Below, piece by piece: positions 47,180 through 57,971 of a DNA stretch of 64,000 nucleotides (its first letter is position 1; every line of letters begins with the position of its first letter). The stretch is from Gammaproteobacteria bacterium LSUCC0057 (GTDB lineage Bacteria; Pseudomonadota; Gammaproteobacteria; Pseudomonadales; Porticoccaceae): positions 269,430-333,429 of the forward strand of contig SPIA01000001.1 of assembly GCA_004535795.1 (NCBI GenBank). Reading direction: 5' to 3'. The position numbers were made by a program, and so were the translations under genes. The notes beneath the pieces were generated by a model that ran no database searches, was not told the origin of the DNA, and saw only the letters and a program-made list of their open reading frames with translations.

Positions 47180-47686
47180 TTAACGGCGCGGTTTTTCCGC
47201 CGCCAGACGCTGGCGCTCGAGCTCGACGGCGTCGGCAATTTTCTCGCGCAGCAGGCGGCGCAGCCCCGGTAGATAGCGCTCCACCACTTTGTCGATGACA
47301 ACGTTGAGGTGGTCTTGGCTGAGCGCGTCGACGCTCGGTTGGCCGGAGAACAGCTGGTGTTGGGATTCGGCAAACTTCTGCATGTCGCGCAGCTGCCGGT
47401 TGATCTCGTGCAGCACCGACTTGGACAGCGCCGGTATCTGTAATTTGTCGCTGGTTTTAACCCCTGCCGGCGCGCTGTGGGGGGGTGGCGGGGCAGCGGC
47501 TTGCGCTGAGGCAGCGGTATCGCGCAGCTGTTTGACCAGCGCGCTCTGTGTCTGCTCGAGCTGCGCCAGCAGCGACTCGATCTCATCGCTGGCGCGCTGC
47601 TTGTGCGGCTCACTGTGGCGCTCGGTGGACGGCTGGCCGGGCACTACCGCACCACCGCGAGTGACCAGCCGCGGCCCGCGACTCAT
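47180..47686 (-). CDS. Conserved unknown protein between holC and valS
   Basis: 168 residues. Basic, Gly/Arg-rich N-terminus, a short coiled-coil (SDEIESLLAQLEQTQSALVKQL, read in parts), a Pro/Ala linker near 65-73, and a helical C-terminal half (HLNVVIDKVVERYLPGLRRLLREKI). No known domain recognised. Overlaps holC by 4 nt (ATGA), so the two are coupled; the same gene position between holC and valS occurs in other gammaproteobacteria. Function unknown. Confidence 0.75.
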   Translation of the reverse strand: MSRGPRLVTRGGAVVPGQPSTERHSEPHKQRASDEIESLLAQLEQTQSALVKQLRDTAASAQAAAPPPPHSAPAGVKTSDKLQIPALSKSVLHEINRQLRDMQKFAESQHQLFSGQPSVDALSQDHLNVVIDKVVERYLPGLRRLLREKIADAVELERQRLAAEKPRR

Positions 47687-48129
47687 GCGCTGGCGCTGCC
47701 GCTGGCGGCGGGGAATTTAGCCGACAGGTCGTGGTAGTCGAGTGGGTAACCGCGCTGCTGGTAAAAGGCAAAGCGTTCGCGTTTGGCCTGCTGGTAGTGT
47801 GGCTCACTGTGGATCAGTTCGATAACCCGATCAAAGCGGCTGAACCAACTTGGCGTCTGCGCGCAGAGATTGAGCAGCAGCCCGTGGTGGTCACCCGGCT
47901 GGTCGCCGGTGGTGATTGCCACCGGCTGGTGGAGCTCGCGGCCGTGTGCGACAAACGCGTGCGGCTCCACCGCCCACAGCTGTTGCGACAGCGCTTCCGC
48001 TTGCTGCTCGCGCTCAACCAGGCAGAGAACAGGCTGGTCGCGCTGGCTAGCTTTCAAAATGAGCTGGCAGGCCAGCAGTGCCGCCGCCGCGTGGTCGCCG
48101 CCGACCTTGTAAAAGGAGATGCTGGTCAC
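47683..48129 (-). CDS. holC: DNA polymerase III chi subunit
   Basis: 148 residues. Chi binds SSB and psi in the clamp-loader complex. Typical N-terminus SFYKVGGDHAAAALLACQLILKA and the phrase LWAVEPHAFVAHG with FDRVIELI near the C-terminal half. Located 3 bp after pepA and overlapping the unknown gene, the common pepA-holC arrangement. Confidence 0.88.
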   Translation of the reverse strand: MTSISFYKVGGDHAAAALLACQLILKASQRDQPVLCLVEREQQAEALSQQLWAVEPHAFVAHGRELHQPVAITTGDQPGDHHGLLLNLCAQTPSWFSRFDRVIELIHSEPHYQQAKRERFAFYQQRGYPLDYHDLSAKFPAASGSASA

Positions 48130-48132
48130 TGC

Positions 48133-49626
48133 TCAACCGCGCAGTTGTGCGCCGATGTAGTCCATCAACAGCGGCACCGGGCGCCCCGTAGAGCCTTTGG
48201 CGGCACCGTGCAGCCAGGCGGTGCCGGCAATGTCGAGGTGCGCCCAGCGCTGGCCTTTGGCAAAGCGCGCCAAAAAGCAGCCAGCGGTAATGGTGCCGGC
48301 TTCGCGGCCGCCGATATTGGCGACATCGGCAAAGTTGCTTTTCAACTGCTGGTCGTACTCCGGCCACAGCGGCAACTGCCAGCAGCGGTCGCCGCTGTTG
48401 TTGCCGCTGGCCAGCAGCGCATCGGCCAAGCTCTGGTCGTTGCTCATCAGGCCGCTGGCGTGGCTGCCCAGCGCTATAATGCAGGCGCCGGTGAGGGTGG
48501 CGATGTCGATGATAGCAGCGGGCTTAAAGCGCGCGGCGTAGGTGAGCGCATCGCACAATATCAGCCGCCCCTCGGCGTCGGTGTTGAGGATCTCGATGGT
48601 CTGTCCGGACATACTGGTGACCACATCGCCGGGTTTGGTGGCGCCGCCGCTGGGCATATTTTCTACCGCCGGCACCACGCCAATGACATTGACCGGCAGC
48701 TGCAGCTCGACCAGTGCCGCAATAACGCCAAACACGCTGGCGCCACCGCACATATCAAACTTCATCTCGTCCATGCCGGCGCCGGGTTTTAGGCTGATGC
48801 CGCCGGTATCAAAGGTGACCGCTTTGCCGACCAGCACCGTCGGTGCTGGTTTGCTGCGCCCTTTGGCGCCCTGGTAGTTCATCACAATCAATTTTGCCGG
48901 CTGGTCGCTGCCGGCGCTCACCGACAGCAGCGAGCCCATTTTCAGTTTTTTCATATCCGCTTCGCTGAGCACTTGGGTGGTCAGCGCGGCGTGGCCCTTG
49001 GCCAGCGCTTGGGCATGTTTGGCCAGGTAGCTGGGGGTGCAGATATTGGCCGGCAGGTTGCCCAGCTCGCGGGCCAAATTCATGCCGTTGCCGACCGCGC
49101 GGCCGTGGGCTAGTCCCTGTTTGGCCGCAGCGGCGGCGCTGCGGGTAGCTGCCCAGTAGCTCACTGCGCCGAGTTTGCACGGCTGGTGTTTGCTGGCGCC
49201 GCGCTTGTTGTAGCGGTAGCTGGCAGCGGTGAACTGCTGGGCGACGGCGGCGGCCAAGGCGCGATCGTCGGGCTGCTCTTCAAGTGGCAGTGCGCCGCTG
49301 ATCCATAGCGCTTTTTTACTGCTGCCGGCACACAGCTGCTGCGCCGCCAGGGCGACAATTTTGTCTCGCGCTTGCACATCGAGGGTGCCGTCATCACTGT
49401 CGCATCCGACCAGCAGCAACCGTTTGGGGGTGGTGCCGGGTATGTGCACCAGGCAGTGGTTGCCGAGCTTGGCGGTGAAGTCGCCACTGTTAATCAGTGC
49501 CTCAATGGCGCCGTCCAGCGCCTCATTGAGCGCGGCCGCCTCAGCTTTAAGTTGTCGCCCGGTCGGCAGAATGAGAGAATCGGCGCGGTGGGAGAGTATG
49601 GCGGCTGAAGTGGCGCTAAATTGCAT
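48133..49626 (-). CDS. pepA: Leucyl aminopeptidase (cytosol aminopeptidase)
   Basis: 497 residues from ATG 49626, chosen for its GGAG site and the usual MQFSA-type start; the frame stays open to 49761 without support. M17 metallopeptidase with VGKAVTFDTGGISLKPGAGMDEMKFDM (metal site, in pieces) and the signature NTDAEGRL. In E. coli PepA also acts as a DNA-binding protein. Divergent from lptF with 173 bp between. Confidence 0.96.
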   Translation of the reverse strand: MQFSATSAAILSHRADSLILPTGRQLKAEAAALNEALDGAIEALINSGDFTAKLGNHCLVHIPGTTPKRLLLVGCDSDDGTLDVQARDKIVALAAQQLCAGSSKKALWISGALPLEEQPDDRALAAAVAQQFTAASYRYNKRGASKHQPCKLGAVSYWAATRSAAAAAKQGLAHGRAVGNGMNLARELGNLPANICTPSYLAKHAQALAKGHAALTTQVLSEADMKKLKMGSLLSVSAGSDQPAKLIVMNYQGAKGRSKPAPTVLVGKAVTFDTGGISLKPGAGMDEMKFDMCGGASVFGVIAALVELQLPVNVIGVVPAVENMPSGGATKPGDVVTSMSGQTIEILNTDAEGRLILCDALTYAARFKPAAIIDIATLTGACIIALGSHASGLMSNDQSLADALLASGNNSGDRCWQLPLWPEYDQQLKSNFADVANIGGREAGTITAGCFLARFAKGQRWAHLDIAGTAWLHGAAKGSTGRPVPLLMDYIGAQLRG

Positions 49627-49799
49627 AACAAGGCTCCGTATTCGGTGGTGTAACCACTGCCACTGGGGCAGCGAAAGGTTGAGTTGCTGCGGCGCGATAG
49701 CCAGCAACACACTGTTGGCGAAGATAGCATTTTTCGCTGCCCGTGTCTGTGCAGACGGCACTGCTGGGTGGCTTATTAAAAGTATAAGGGTCGGACCGT

Positions 49800-50939
49800 T
49801 TGATTATTTTCCGTTATCTCAGCCGCGAGCTGCTCGCCAACACCTTTGCGGTCTGTACCGTGCTGATGCTGGTGCTGCTGAGCGGGCGCTTTGTGCGCTA
49901 TCTCGGCCAAGCGGTGGCGGGCGATCTTGAGCCCGGGGTAATTTTTGCCATTCTCGGCTACCGCATTCCCGACTTTATTCAGATGACGCTGCCGCTGGCT
50001 TTCTTTATGGCGGTGATGCTTACTTTCGGCCGGCTCTATGTCGAGAGCGAGATGAGTGTGCTGCGCAGTTGTGGTATCTCTGAACGGCGGCTGCTCGGTT
50101 ACACCTTAGTGGTCGGCACCGGTATTGCGCTGTTGGTGGCTTGGCTCAGTTTTGTTGTCGCCCCCAGCGGCACCGCCAAATACTTAGAGCTCTACACCGC
50201 TCAACAGCAGAAGTCGGAGCTCGACCAGCTCTCGGCACAGCGCTTTTACTCGTTAGATAAAGGCAGTCTGGTCGCCTATGTCGGCGCCGTGGAGGAAGAT
50301 CGCGCGCTGCGCGAGCTGTTTATGGCTATGTTCCGCCCGGCGGTGGACAGCAGTGGTCGCGCGCTGCAGAGCTTGGTGCTGGTGCGCGCCGAGCGTGGCC
50401 AGCAGCTGCGCGATAGCGCCAGTGGCGATGACTATTTAGTGTTGGAAAACGGCGTCCGAGTCGAGGGCCAGCCCGGCAGCCGCGAGTTCCGGCTGACGCA
50501 GTTTGAGCAGTACGGCACTCGATTGGAGAGCGACCAGCGGTCCGAGCGCCGCCCCGATATTGACGCGCTGAGCAGTGCCGAACTGCTCAACCAGCCGCCG
50601 TCGTCATTGCGCGACGAATACCGCGCCACCTGGTACTGGCGGTTAGCGCTGCCGCTGTTAGTGCTGGTGGTGGCACTGTTGGCGGTGCCGCTGGCGCGCA
50701 CCGACCCGCGCAAGGGGCGCTTTGGCCGCTTGCTGCCGGCGATTATTCTCTACTTTATCTATCTGGTGGCGCTTAACGCGGTGCGCGGTAGCGCCGCCAG
50801 TGGCGGGCTGTCGCCACTGTGGGGATTTGCGCTGGTGCATGGGTTGTTTGTGGCGCTGGCACTGCTGCTATTTTTTATTGGCCGGTTGCAGCTCAGCCGA
50901 CTGCCTAAGCGGCCGCTGTGGCTAGGGGGGCAGCGGTGA
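49800..50939 (+). CDS. lptF: LPS export permease LptF
   Basis: 379 residues. Inner-membrane subunit of the LptB2FG transporter that extracts LPS. Three N-terminal helices, a periplasmic beta-jellyroll (about 130-265) and three C-terminal helices. The TTG start gives MIIFRYLSRELL, matching LptF N-termini. Overlaps lptG. Confidence 0.95.
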   Translation: MIIFRYLSRELLANTFAVCTVLMLVLLSGRFVRYLGQAVAGDLEPGVIFAILGYRIPDFIQMTLPLAFFMAVMLTFGRLYVESEMSVLRSCGISERRLLGYTLVVGTGIALLVAWLSFVVAPSGTAKYLELYTAQQQKSELDQLSAQRFYSLDKGSLVAYVGAVEEDRALRELFMAMFRPAVDSSGRALQSLVLVRAERGQQLRDSASGDDYLVLENGVRVEGQPGSREFRLTQFEQYGTRLESDQRSERRPDIDALSSAELLNQPPSSLRDEYRATWYWRLALPLLVLVVALLAVPLARTDPRKGRFGRLLPAIILYFIYLVALNAVRGSAASGGLSPLWGFALVHGLFVALALLLFFIGRLQLSRLPKRPLWLGGQR

Positions 50940-52024
50940 ACGCGCTGGCGCTGCTGAGTCGCTACGTCGGTCGCAAGGTCAGCTTGGCGATCGCCATGGC
51001 GCTGCTGGTCATTGTCGGCCTGGATGTGGTCGCCGAGGTGATCGACGAGCTCGGCGATATGCGCAACGACTACCAGTTCCGCCAAGTGATGGAGTATGTG
51101 GCGTTAACACTGCCCTCGCAGGCTTACGACTATCTGCCGTTCTCGGCATTGATCGGCTGTCTGGTGGGGCTGGGTATTCTCGCCGGCAACAGCGAGATTG
51201 TGGTGATGCGCGCCGCCGGTGTGTCGCTGTGGCGGATAATGGCGATGGTGATCAAGCCGATCTTGTGGTTTGTGCTGGCCGGGATGTTGGTTGGCGAGCT
51301 GGTCACACCTTATCTGGACCAACTGGCCGACGGCCGCCGGCAGCTGCAGCGCACTGGCATGCAGAGCAGCGCCGACAACGGCGGGGTGTGGAGTGTCGAG
51401 GGCAATGAGTATATCCACATCAATGCGGTGTTCCCCGGCGGCGTCGTGTTTGGGGTCACCCGCTACCAGTTTGATGCCGAGCGCCAGCTGCAGAGCGCCA
51501 GTTTCAGCTCGCGCGCCAGCTACGACCGCGTTCGCCGCCACTGGGTAGAAGAGAATGTCGCGATTACCCGTTTTGTCGGCCGCGGGGGGCAGAGTCAGAC
51601 CCGCACAGAAAAGCAGGTGACGCGGATCTGGTCCAGCGAACTGACCCCGGCGCTGTTGCAACAGAATGTACTGGCGCCGGAGAATCTGTCGATGCAGAGC
51701 CTATTTGGCTATATTAAATTTCTCGGCCAGCAGCAGCGCAACAGCGGTGCTTACCAGCTGGCGTTGTGGACCAAAATATTGCAGCCATTGACGGTGATAG
51801 GGCTGGTTATCTTGGCGGTGGCGTTTGTCTTTGGGCCGCTGCGCGAGTCGACCATGGGGCTGCGAATTTTTGTCGGGGTGGTGACCGGTATCGGCTTTAG
51901 GATCTTGCAAGATATGCTCGAGCCGTCGAGCCTGGTGTTTGGCTTTTCGCCGCTGTTGGCGGTGGCGCTGCCGATCGTGCTCTGCTTTGTCATCGGCGCG
52001 CGGCTGCTGCGCCGCGCCGCTTAA
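50936..52024 (+). CDS. lptG: LPS export permease LptG
   Basis: 362 residues from GTG 50936, which overlaps the lptF stop (GTGA) and follows AGGGGGG; a GTG at 50918 is possible. Partner of LptF with the same 3+3 helix layout and jellyroll domain. C-terminal region ends GFSPLLAVALPIVLCFVIGARLL. The stop overlaps the convergent RDD gene by 4 bp. Confidence 0.94.
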   Translation: MNALALLSRYVGRKVSLAIAMALLVIVGLDVVAEVIDELGDMRNDYQFRQVMEYVALTLPSQAYDYLPFSALIGCLVGLGILAGNSEIVVMRAAGVSLWRIMAMVIKPILWFVLAGMLVGELVTPYLDQLADGRRQLQRTGMQSSADNGGVWSVEGNEYIHINAVFPGGVVFGVTRYQFDAERQLQSASFSSRASYDRVRRHWVEENVAITRFVGRGGQSQTRTEKQVTRIWSSELTPALLQQNVLAPENLSMQSLFGYIKFLGQQQRNSGAYQLALWTKILQPLTVIGLVILAVAFVFGPLRESTMGLRIFVGVVTGIGFRILQDMLEPSSLVFGFSPLLAVALPIVLCFVIGARLLRRAA

Positions 52025-52509
52025 CTGGCTTTGGTGCGCTTTGGCAGTACCACCACTTCGGTGCCGGTGGCGCGGTCGTGCCAGCACTGGTGGGGCGGTA
52101 GCAGCGCCAGCAGATAACCGAGCCCCAGCACCGCCATCGATAGTGGCGCCAGCACAACCCGCTGCCACGCCTGGCGGTTGTTAATGAGGATGTGACCGGG
52201 CTGCTGAGTGCGCAGCCGCCAAGCTTTCATGCCCAGCGTCTGCCCCTGCTTGCGCCAACAGATCACGTAGTAACTGCCCAGGCAGAGCCAGTAGCCGGCC
52301 AACAGCGGCAGCTGTATCGCTAGAGTTGCCGGCAGGTCGCGGTCGGCGCTGCCGGTGGCCACTACCCGCAACAGCGTCACTAATGCGCCGTAGCCAATGG
52401 TCAGCGCAAAGAGCACAAACAGGTCGTAGACCAGCGCCGCCAACCGCCGCAGCAGGCCGGCTTGCGGGAGTGGGGTAAATGAGCTGTCGTCACTGGCTGG
52501 TTTTGGCAT
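52021..52509 (-). CDS. RDD-family membrane protein
   Basis: 162 residues from ATG 52509 with AGGGG upstream. Four likely membrane segments; the family signature AGLLRRLAALVYD (Arg, Asp, Asp pattern) is at the start of the first helix and KQGQTLGMKAWRLR follows the third. Function not established. Downstream and convergent to lptG, a frequent neighbour. Confidence 0.85.
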   Translation of the reverse strand: MPKPASDDSSFTPLPQAGLLRRLAALVYDLFVLFALTIGYGALVTLLRVVATGSADRDLPATLAIQLPLLAGYWLCLGSYYVICWRKQGQTLGMKAWRLRTQQPGHILINNRQAWQRVVLAPLSMAVLGLGYLLALLPPHQCWHDRATGTEVVVLPKRTKAS

Positions 52510-52619
52510 GGTCGCCCCTAGTGTTGGCGTTGCGGTTGCGCCATGATAGACGCCTGCGCTGGCAGAATGAATAGCGCCGTGCAGTTTGGCGGCCAGATCG
52601 CCCACAGGGGGGAGAGAGT

Positions 52620-53354
52620 TTGAATTGGATTTACGGCATACACGCGGTGCAGTCGCTATTGAAATCAGCGCCTGAGCGGGTGCTACAGCTGCGGCTGCAG
52701 CGCAACCGCAGTGATGCGCGGTTGCAAAAGGTACAGCGTCTGGCCGAGCAGCAGCAGATCGCTGTGCAGTGGGCCACTGCCGAGGAGTTGAACCAGTTGG
52801 TCGACGGCCGCCACCAAGGGGTAGCCGCCGAGTGCGCCGAGGGCGAGACTCACGATGAGAGCTATCTGTTTGAGCTGCTCACCGGCAGTGAGCAGCCGCC
52901 ACTGTTTTTGGTGTTAGATGGCATTACCGATCCGCATAATCTCGGCGCCTGCTTGCGCTCGGCCGACGGCGCTGGGGTGGCGGCAGTGATCATTCCGCGC
53001 GACAACTCAGTCGGCATTACCCCGGTGGTGGCCAAGGTGGCTTGTGGTGCTGCAGAAACAGTACCGCTAGTGGTGGTTACCAATTTGGCGCGAACACTCG
53101 ACAAGTTGCGCGCCCGTGGGGTGTGGACAGTCGGCGCCGCCGGCGAGGCCGAGTCGTCGCTCTACCAGCTCGATCTCACCGGTCCGTTGGCGATTCTGCT
53201 CGGCGCCGAGGAGCGCGGCATGCGCCGGTTAACTCGCGAGCAGTGCGACTACACCGCCAAATTGCCGATGGCCGGCAGTGTCAGCAGTCTCAATGTGTCG
53301 GTCGCCACTGGCATCTTTCTCTACGAGGCGGTGCGCCAGCGCCAGCCTGGCTAG
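52620..53354 (+). CDS. rlmB: 23S rRNA (guanosine-2'-O)-methyltransferase
   Basis: 244 residues. SPOUT enzyme that methylates G2251 of 23S rRNA. Substrate-binding N-domain (WIYGIHAVQSLL), then SPOUT motifs LVLDGITDPHNLGACLRSA, LLGAEERGMRRL and SVSSLNVSVATGI. TTG start with GGGGAGAGAG. A 7-bp hairpin without T-run follows (53361-53381). Confidence 0.94.
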   Translation: MNWIYGIHAVQSLLKSAPERVLQLRLQRNRSDARLQKVQRLAEQQQIAVQWATAEELNQLVDGRHQGVAAECAEGETHDESYLFELLTGSEQPPLFLVLDGITDPHNLGACLRSADGAGVAAVIIPRDNSVGITPVVAKVACGAAETVPLVVVTNLARTLDKLRARGVWTVGAAGEAESSLYQLDLTGPLAILLGAEERGMRRLTREQCDYTAKLPMAGSVSSLNVSVATGIFLYEAVRQRQPG

Positions 53355-53510
53355 CAACCCGGCGCCGGTTGCATCGGCGCCGCTAAATCACTACAATTGC
53401 GCGCCCTCAATTGCCCGGGGCCAGAGTTATTGTATTTAGGGCACTCCTTGCTTCACTGCAGCCGCCGAGTTGGCGCTGACAGGAGGCAACATTTTCCACA
53501 AGGAGAGACA

Positions 53511-53951
53511 ATGCGTCACTACGAAATCGTCTTTCTGGTCCACCCCGACCAGAGCGAGCAAGTATCCGGTATGGTTGAGCGCTACACCGCCTCTATCGAA
53601 GCCGGCAACGGTAAGGTTCACCGTTTAGAGGATTGGGGGCGCCGCGCGCTGGCCTACCCGATCAATAAAGTCCACAAAGCTCACTATGTGCTGATGAACA
53701 TTGAGTGTACGCAGGAAGTACTCGACGAGCTCGAGTCCACTTTCCGCTACAACGATGCGGTTCTGCGCAGCATGATTATCCGCACCAAAGAAGCGGTGAC
53801 CGGTGAATCGGCGGTGATGAAGTCTGAGAATGCCGACAAAGCCGATCGCGAAGCTCGCGAGCGCCGTGCTGCGGCGCGCGCCAAGGCCGACGAGGCTAAA
53901 GCCGCTGCTTCGCAAACTGAACAGACTGAAACAGCCGAGGCGGGAGAGTAA
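53511..53951 (+). CDS. rpsF: Ribosomal protein bS6
   Basis: 146 residues from ATG 53511 with AAGGAG. Starts [18 protein letters not shown], typical of bS6; the C-terminus is a long charged Ala/Lys/Glu tail. Heads the rpsF-rpsR-DUF2232-rplI operon. The ~130-nt leader may contain the known S6:S18-binding autoregulatory fold, but I could not verify it. Confidence 0.97.
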   Translation: MRHYEIVFLVHPDQSEQVSGMVERYTASIEAGNGKVHRLEDWGRRALAYPINKVHKAHYVLMNIECTQEVLDELESTFRYNDAVLRSMIIRTKEAVTGESAVMKSENADKADREARERRAAARAKADEAKAAASQTEQTETAEAGE

Positions 53952-53953
53952 TC

Positions 53954-54181
53954 ATGAGCAAATTTATTCGTCGTCGTAAATTCTGCCGTTTTAGCGCCGA
54001 AGGTGCCCCAGCTATCGATTACAAAGATGTCGAAATGCTGCGCAACTACGTCTCTGAGACGGGAAAAATTGTCCCCAGCCGTATCACTGGCACTAAAGCG
54101 CGCTACCAGCGCGAGCTCTCTGATGCGATTAAGCGCGCTCGTTACATCGCGCTGTTGCCGTACAGCGACGCGCACAAATAA
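53954..54181 (+). CDS. rpsR: Ribosomal protein bS18
   Basis: 75 residues, [12 protein letters not shown] and [22 protein letters not shown] as expected for bS18. Two bases after rpsF. Confidence 0.97.
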   Translation: MSKFIRRRKFCRFSAEGAPAIDYKDVEMLRNYVSETGKIVPSRITGTKARYQRELSDAIKRARYIALLPYSDAHK

Positions 54182-54199
54182 GTTAGTTGCGCGCTAGCT

Positions 54200-55045
54200 G
54201 TGAAAGCCCTTGCACAATTTATTATGCGTGGGCGCTGGCAGGCGGCTGCGGTCGCTTGTCTGGGAAGTTTTGTACCTGTAGTTAGCCCTGCTGCGGTGGG
54301 CTTAGTGGCGCTGCGTCACGGCGGTGTCGAGGCAGTGAAGATCGCCCCTTGGGCGCTACTGCCCAGCATTGCCTTGTTGCTTAGCGCTGGGCCGGATTCA
54401 CTGTTGACCCTGGCCTCGATGGTGGTGGTGATGGTGGCTCTGCTGGCGGCGCTGTGGTTGCGCAGCTCGGCCACCTGGGCCAGTGCGCTGTTGGCCCTTA
54501 CCGCTGCTAGTGCGCTCTCCGCACTACTGGTGACGGTAGTGGCCAGCGCACAGCTGTCGGCAGCGACAGCGCTGCTGGCGCAGATGTTGGCCGAGCTCAG
54601 CAGTGAGCAGACGCCGCTGCCGATCGCGGCGACGCCGCTGTTTGTCGCCGGACTGTTCGGTTGGATAGTGGCGGTGGGCAGCACCATTGCGCTGGTGGTG
54701 GCGCGCTGGTGGCAGGCGCTGCTGTACAACCCCGGTGGGTTTGGCGGCGAGTTTCGCCAGCTGCGCCTGTCGGCCACTACGGCAGTGGTACTGGCGGTAT
54801 TGGTGGCATTGGGTTGGCTGCAAGGTGCAGATTACCGGCCCTGGGTAGAGCTGTTGGCACTGCCGCTGCTGTTGGCGGGTTTGGCACTGCTGCACTACAT
54901 CGCTGCGGCGCGCCGCTTGGGTACAGTATGGCTGGGTATGATTTATCTCGGATTGGTGATTTTTAGTCCGTTAAACATGGTAATTATTGGGCTGGCTTGC
55001 GCCGATAGCCTGATCAATGTTCGCTCGCGAATAACCGCGCTGTAG
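54200..55045 (+). CDS. DUF2232 membrane protein
   Basis: 281 residues, about eight membrane helices, GTG start 18 bp after rpsR. The usual uncharacterised membrane protein between rpsR and rplI in gammaproteobacteria (DUF2232/YybS-like). Role unknown. Confidence 0.85.
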   Translation: MKALAQFIMRGRWQAAAVACLGSFVPVVSPAAVGLVALRHGGVEAVKIAPWALLPSIALLLSAGPDSLLTLASMVVVMVALLAALWLRSSATWASALLALTAASALSALLVTVVASAQLSAATALLAQMLAELSSEQTPLPIAATPLFVAGLFGWIVAVGSTIALVVARWWQALLYNPGGFGGEFRQLRLSATTAVVLAVLVALGWLQGADYRPWVELLALPLLLAGLALLHYIAAARRLGTVWLGMIYLGLVIFSPLNMVIIGLACADSLINVRSRITAL

Positions 55046-55080
55046 CGGTTGGGCAAAACGATTTTATAGAGGATAGAGCA

Positions 55081-55530
55081 ATGGAAGTTATTCTGTTAGA
55101 AAAGATTGGCCGTCTCGGCGCGCTGGGCGAAAAAGTCTCAGTCAAGTCTGGTTATGGCCGCAACTACTTGGTGCCCCAGGGCAAAGCGGTTTACGCCACC
55201 GCCGCCAATATCGCCGATTTTGAGTCGCGCCGCGCTGAGCTAGAAGCGGCACAGGCAGCTACTCTGGCGGCCGCGCAGGCGCGCGCCGACAAGGTCGCCG
55301 AGATCGCCACGGTCACCATCGCTGCGGTTGCCGGTGACGAGGGCAAACTGTTTGGCTCAATTGGCGCCCGCGAAATTGCCGACGCCATCAACGCCGCCGG
55401 CGGTGAAGTGGATCGCCACGAGGTGAAACTGCCAGAGGGGCCGCTGCGCGAGATCGGTGAAGTATCGATCGACATCCAGCTGCACTCTGATGTGGTACAA
55501 GCGATCACCGTCGCGGTGGTTGGCGAGTAA
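55081..55530 (+). CDS. rplI: Ribosomal protein bL9
   Basis: 149 residues; N-terminal [32 protein letters not shown] is the bL9 signature, followed by the long helix and C-terminal domain. A good terminator follows. Confidence 0.97.
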   Translation: MEVILLEKIGRLGALGEKVSVKSGYGRNYLVPQGKAVYATAANIADFESRRAELEAAQAATLAAAQARADKVAEIATVTIAAVAGDEGKLFGSIGAREIADAINAAGGEVDRHEVKLPEGPLREIGEVSIDIQLHSDVVQAITVAVVGE

Positions 55531-55570
55531 CACGCCGCCTGCGCACCGCTGGTGCGCGGTTAATATTGCT

Positions 55571-55614
55571 CAACGGCACCGTCTCTGCAAAGATACGGTG
55601 CCGTTGTTGTTTTG
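55571..55614 (+). terminator. Terminator of the rpsF-rplI operon
   Basis: 12-bp stem CAACGGCACCGT / ACGGTGCCGTTG (55571-55606) with 12-base loop, then TTGTTTTG. Confidence 0.78.
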
Positions 55615-55632
55615 TGAGCACCGATTACCACT

Positions 55633-57081
55633 ATGAACGAAGCGCTCTACGCTGAACCGACTGTCAGTCAGCCGCTGCCCCATTCCATCGAGGGTGAGCA
55701 GGCTGTGCTCGGCGGCCTGATGCTGAAAAACGACGCCTACGACACGGTGGCGGAGCTGCTTGAGAGCGATGACTTTTACAGCCGCGACCACCGGCTAATT
55801 TTTGCCGCGATGGGCCGGCTGGCCGAACAGCAGCAACCGTTTGATCCGATCACCCTCAGCGAGGCACTGCAGAGCAGTGGCGATTTGGCGGCGGTGGGCG
55901 GCGCCGATTATCTGGTGGAACTGGCCGAGAACACTCCGAGCTCGGCCAATATTCACTCCTATGCGCAGATTGTGCTGGAGCGCTCGACCATTCGCCAGCT
56001 CATAACCGCCGCCAGCGATATTGTCAGCAAGGGCTACAATCCGCTCGGTTGGGACAGCCAACGGCTGCTCGCCGAGGCGGAGCAAAAGCTGCAAGATATT
56101 ATTGAGAACCGGCCGAAAAAGGGCGGCTTTAAAGAGGTCAACGCGCTGCTCAAAGAGACGGTGGTGCGCCTTGAGGAGCTGTTTCGCTCCGACTCCTCGA
56201 TTACCGGCGTCAGCACCGGCTGGAAAGAGCTCGACGAGATGACCTCGGGTTGGCAGCGCTCTGACTTAATTATCGTCGCCGGCCGCCCCTCAATGGGTAA
56301 AACCTCCTTTGCCATGAACACCGTCGAGCATGCAGTGCTGCACCAAGACAAACCGGTGCTGGTGTTTTCGCTGGAGATGCCGGCCACCCAGTTGATAATG
56401 CGCATGCTGTCGTCACTGGGCAAGATCGACCAGACCAAAATGCGCAGCGGCAACCTCGGCGAGGATGATTGGCCGCGCCTCAGCGCCGCCGCGCAGCGGC
56501 TCAAAGATCGGCCGCTGTTCATTGAAGACTCGCCCGGGTTGACGCCGCTGGAGATGCGCAACCGTATCAAGCAGTTCACCAAAGAGCGGGTAGAGCAGTT
56601 GCGCCAGGCGTGGCACGCGCAACACGGTGGCGACGTCCAGCCGGACATGGAGGCGCTCTACCAGCAGGCCGAGCCGGGTCTGATTATGGTCGATTACCTG
56701 CAGCTGATGAGCGGCAGTAACCCCGGCGAGGGGAGAGTGCAGGAGATTTCGCAGATCTCGCGTGAGCTCAAGCATCTGGCGCGCGAGTACAACTGCCCGA
56801 TGATTGCGCTGTCGCAGCTGAGTCGCAACCTCGAGCAGCGGCCCAACAAGCGCCCGATCAACTCCGACTTGCGCGAGTCGGGTGCGATTGAGCAGGACGC
56901 CGATGTCATCGTGTTTATCTACCGCGACGAAGTCTACAACGAGGACAGCCCAGAGAAGGGCATTGCAGAGATTATTCTCGGCAAACAGCGCAACGGGCCA
57001 ATCGGCACCGCGCGCCTCACCTTTCTTGGCAAGTACACCCGTTTTGAGAATTTGGCGGGCGACTACTTTGCCGGCGAGTAA
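55633..57081 (+). CDS. dnaB: Replicative DNA helicase DnaB
   Basis: 482 residues. N-terminal helical domain ([14 protein letters not shown]) and RecA-like domain with Walker A GRPSMGKT (Lys-223), IMVDYLQLM and [14 protein letters not shown]. No intein. Short insertion around residue 325-345 ([22 protein letters not shown], split) compared with E. coli DnaB. Confidence 0.97.
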   Translation: MNEALYAEPTVSQPLPHSIEGEQAVLGGLMLKNDAYDTVAELLESDDFYSRDHRLIFAAMGRLAEQQQPFDPITLSEALQSSGDLAAVGGADYLVELAENTPSSANIHSYAQIVLERSTIRQLITAASDIVSKGYNPLGWDSQRLLAEAEQKLQDIIENRPKKGGFKEVNALLKETVVRLEELFRSDSSITGVSTGWKELDEMTSGWQRSDLIIVAGRPSMGKTSFAMNTVEHAVLHQDKPVLVFSLEMPATQLIMRMLSSLGKIDQTKMRSGNLGEDDWPRLSAAAQRLKDRPLFIEDSPGLTPLEMRNRIKQFTKERVEQLRQAWHAQHGGDVQPDMEALYQQAEPGLIMVDYLQLMSGSNPGEGRVQEISQISRELKHLAREYNCPMIALSQLSRNLEQRPNKRPINSDLRESGAIEQDADVIVFIYRDEVYNEDSPEKGIAEIILGKQRNGPIGTARLTFLGKYTRFENLAGDYFAGE

Positions 57082-57119
57082 CGCTGCCCGATTCCGGCAG
57101 CTCTGAGCAGGACTGTGCT

Positions 57120-57971
57120 ATGAAAACCTTCCATACTGTCGCCGGCTTGCGCCAGGCGCTGCAGCAAGAGCGTCGCGCCGGCAAGCGTATTGGTTTTGTG
57201 CCGACCATGGGCAACCTCCACGCCGGCCATATTGCGCTAATCGAGCAGGCGCAGCAGAGCTGCGATATCGTAGTCTGCTCCATTTTTGTCAACGCCTTGC
57301 AGTTTGGTCTCAACGAGGACTGGGATAAATACCCGCGCACCTTTCAGGCCGACTGCACCAAACTCAGCGCCGCCGGTTGTGACTATCTGTTCAACCCTGA
57401 AGATCTCGAGATGTACCCCAACGGTCTGGACACCCAGAGCCGAGTGATCTGCCCGACCATGACCGATGTGTTGTGCGGTGCCAGTCGCCCCGGCCACTTT
57501 GAGGGGGTGACCACGGTGGTCACCAAGTTATTTAATATTGTTCAGCCCGACCAAGCGATATTTGGCGTCAAAGATTATCAGCAGCTGGCGGTGATTCGAC
57601 GGATGAGCGAAGATCTGTGCATGGCAGTAGAGATTGTCGGCGCGCCGATCCACCGCGAGCCCGACGGCTTGGCGATGAGTTCGCGCAACAGCTACATTAC
57701 CGCTGCGGAGCGGGGCCAGGTGACGGTGTTGCACCGCACCTTGAGCGCGATTGCCGACGCGCTACTGGCTGGCGAAAAAGATTTCCAGGCGCTGCAGCGT
57801 CAGGGACTAGAGGCGATCACCGCGGCGGGGTTTCGCCCCGATTACCTCTCCATTAGCCACAGCAAAACGCTCGAGCCAGCCGCTCACGACGACCGTGAGC
57901 TGACGGTGCTAGGCGCTATGTTTACCAGCGCCGCGCGGCTGATAGACAACGTCAGTGTGGTGCTGCCTTAG
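57120..57971 (+). CDS. panC: Pantothenate synthetase
   Basis: 283 residues. Joins pantoate and beta-alanine with ATP. Motifs [28 protein letters not shown] and [14 protein letters not shown] start 38 bp after dnaB; panB is not adjacent. Stop overlaps the convergent gene by 4 bp. Confidence 0.96.
   Translation: MKTFHTVAGLRQALQQERRAGKRIGFVPTMGNLHAGHIALIEQAQQSCDIVVCSIFVNALQFGLNEDWDKYPRTFQADCTKLSAAGCDYLFNPEDLEMYPNGLDTQSRVICPTMTDVLCGASRPGHFEGVTTVVTKLFNIVQPDQAIFGVKDYQQLAVIRRMSEDLCMAVEIVGAPIHREPDGLAMSSRNSYITAAERGQVTVLHRTLSAIADALLAGEKDFQALQRQGLEAITAAGFRPDYLSISHSKTLEPAAHDDRELTVLGAMFTSAARLIDNVSVVLP

Noticed and set aside
53361..53381. GGCGCCG/CGGCGCC hairpin after rlmB as a terminator
   Set aside because: Perfect stem but no T-run; kept only as a note.
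53382..53510. S6:S18-binding leader in front of rpsF
   Set aside because: Expected from established knowledge, but I could not lay out the conserved fold by eye; needs a covariance-model search.
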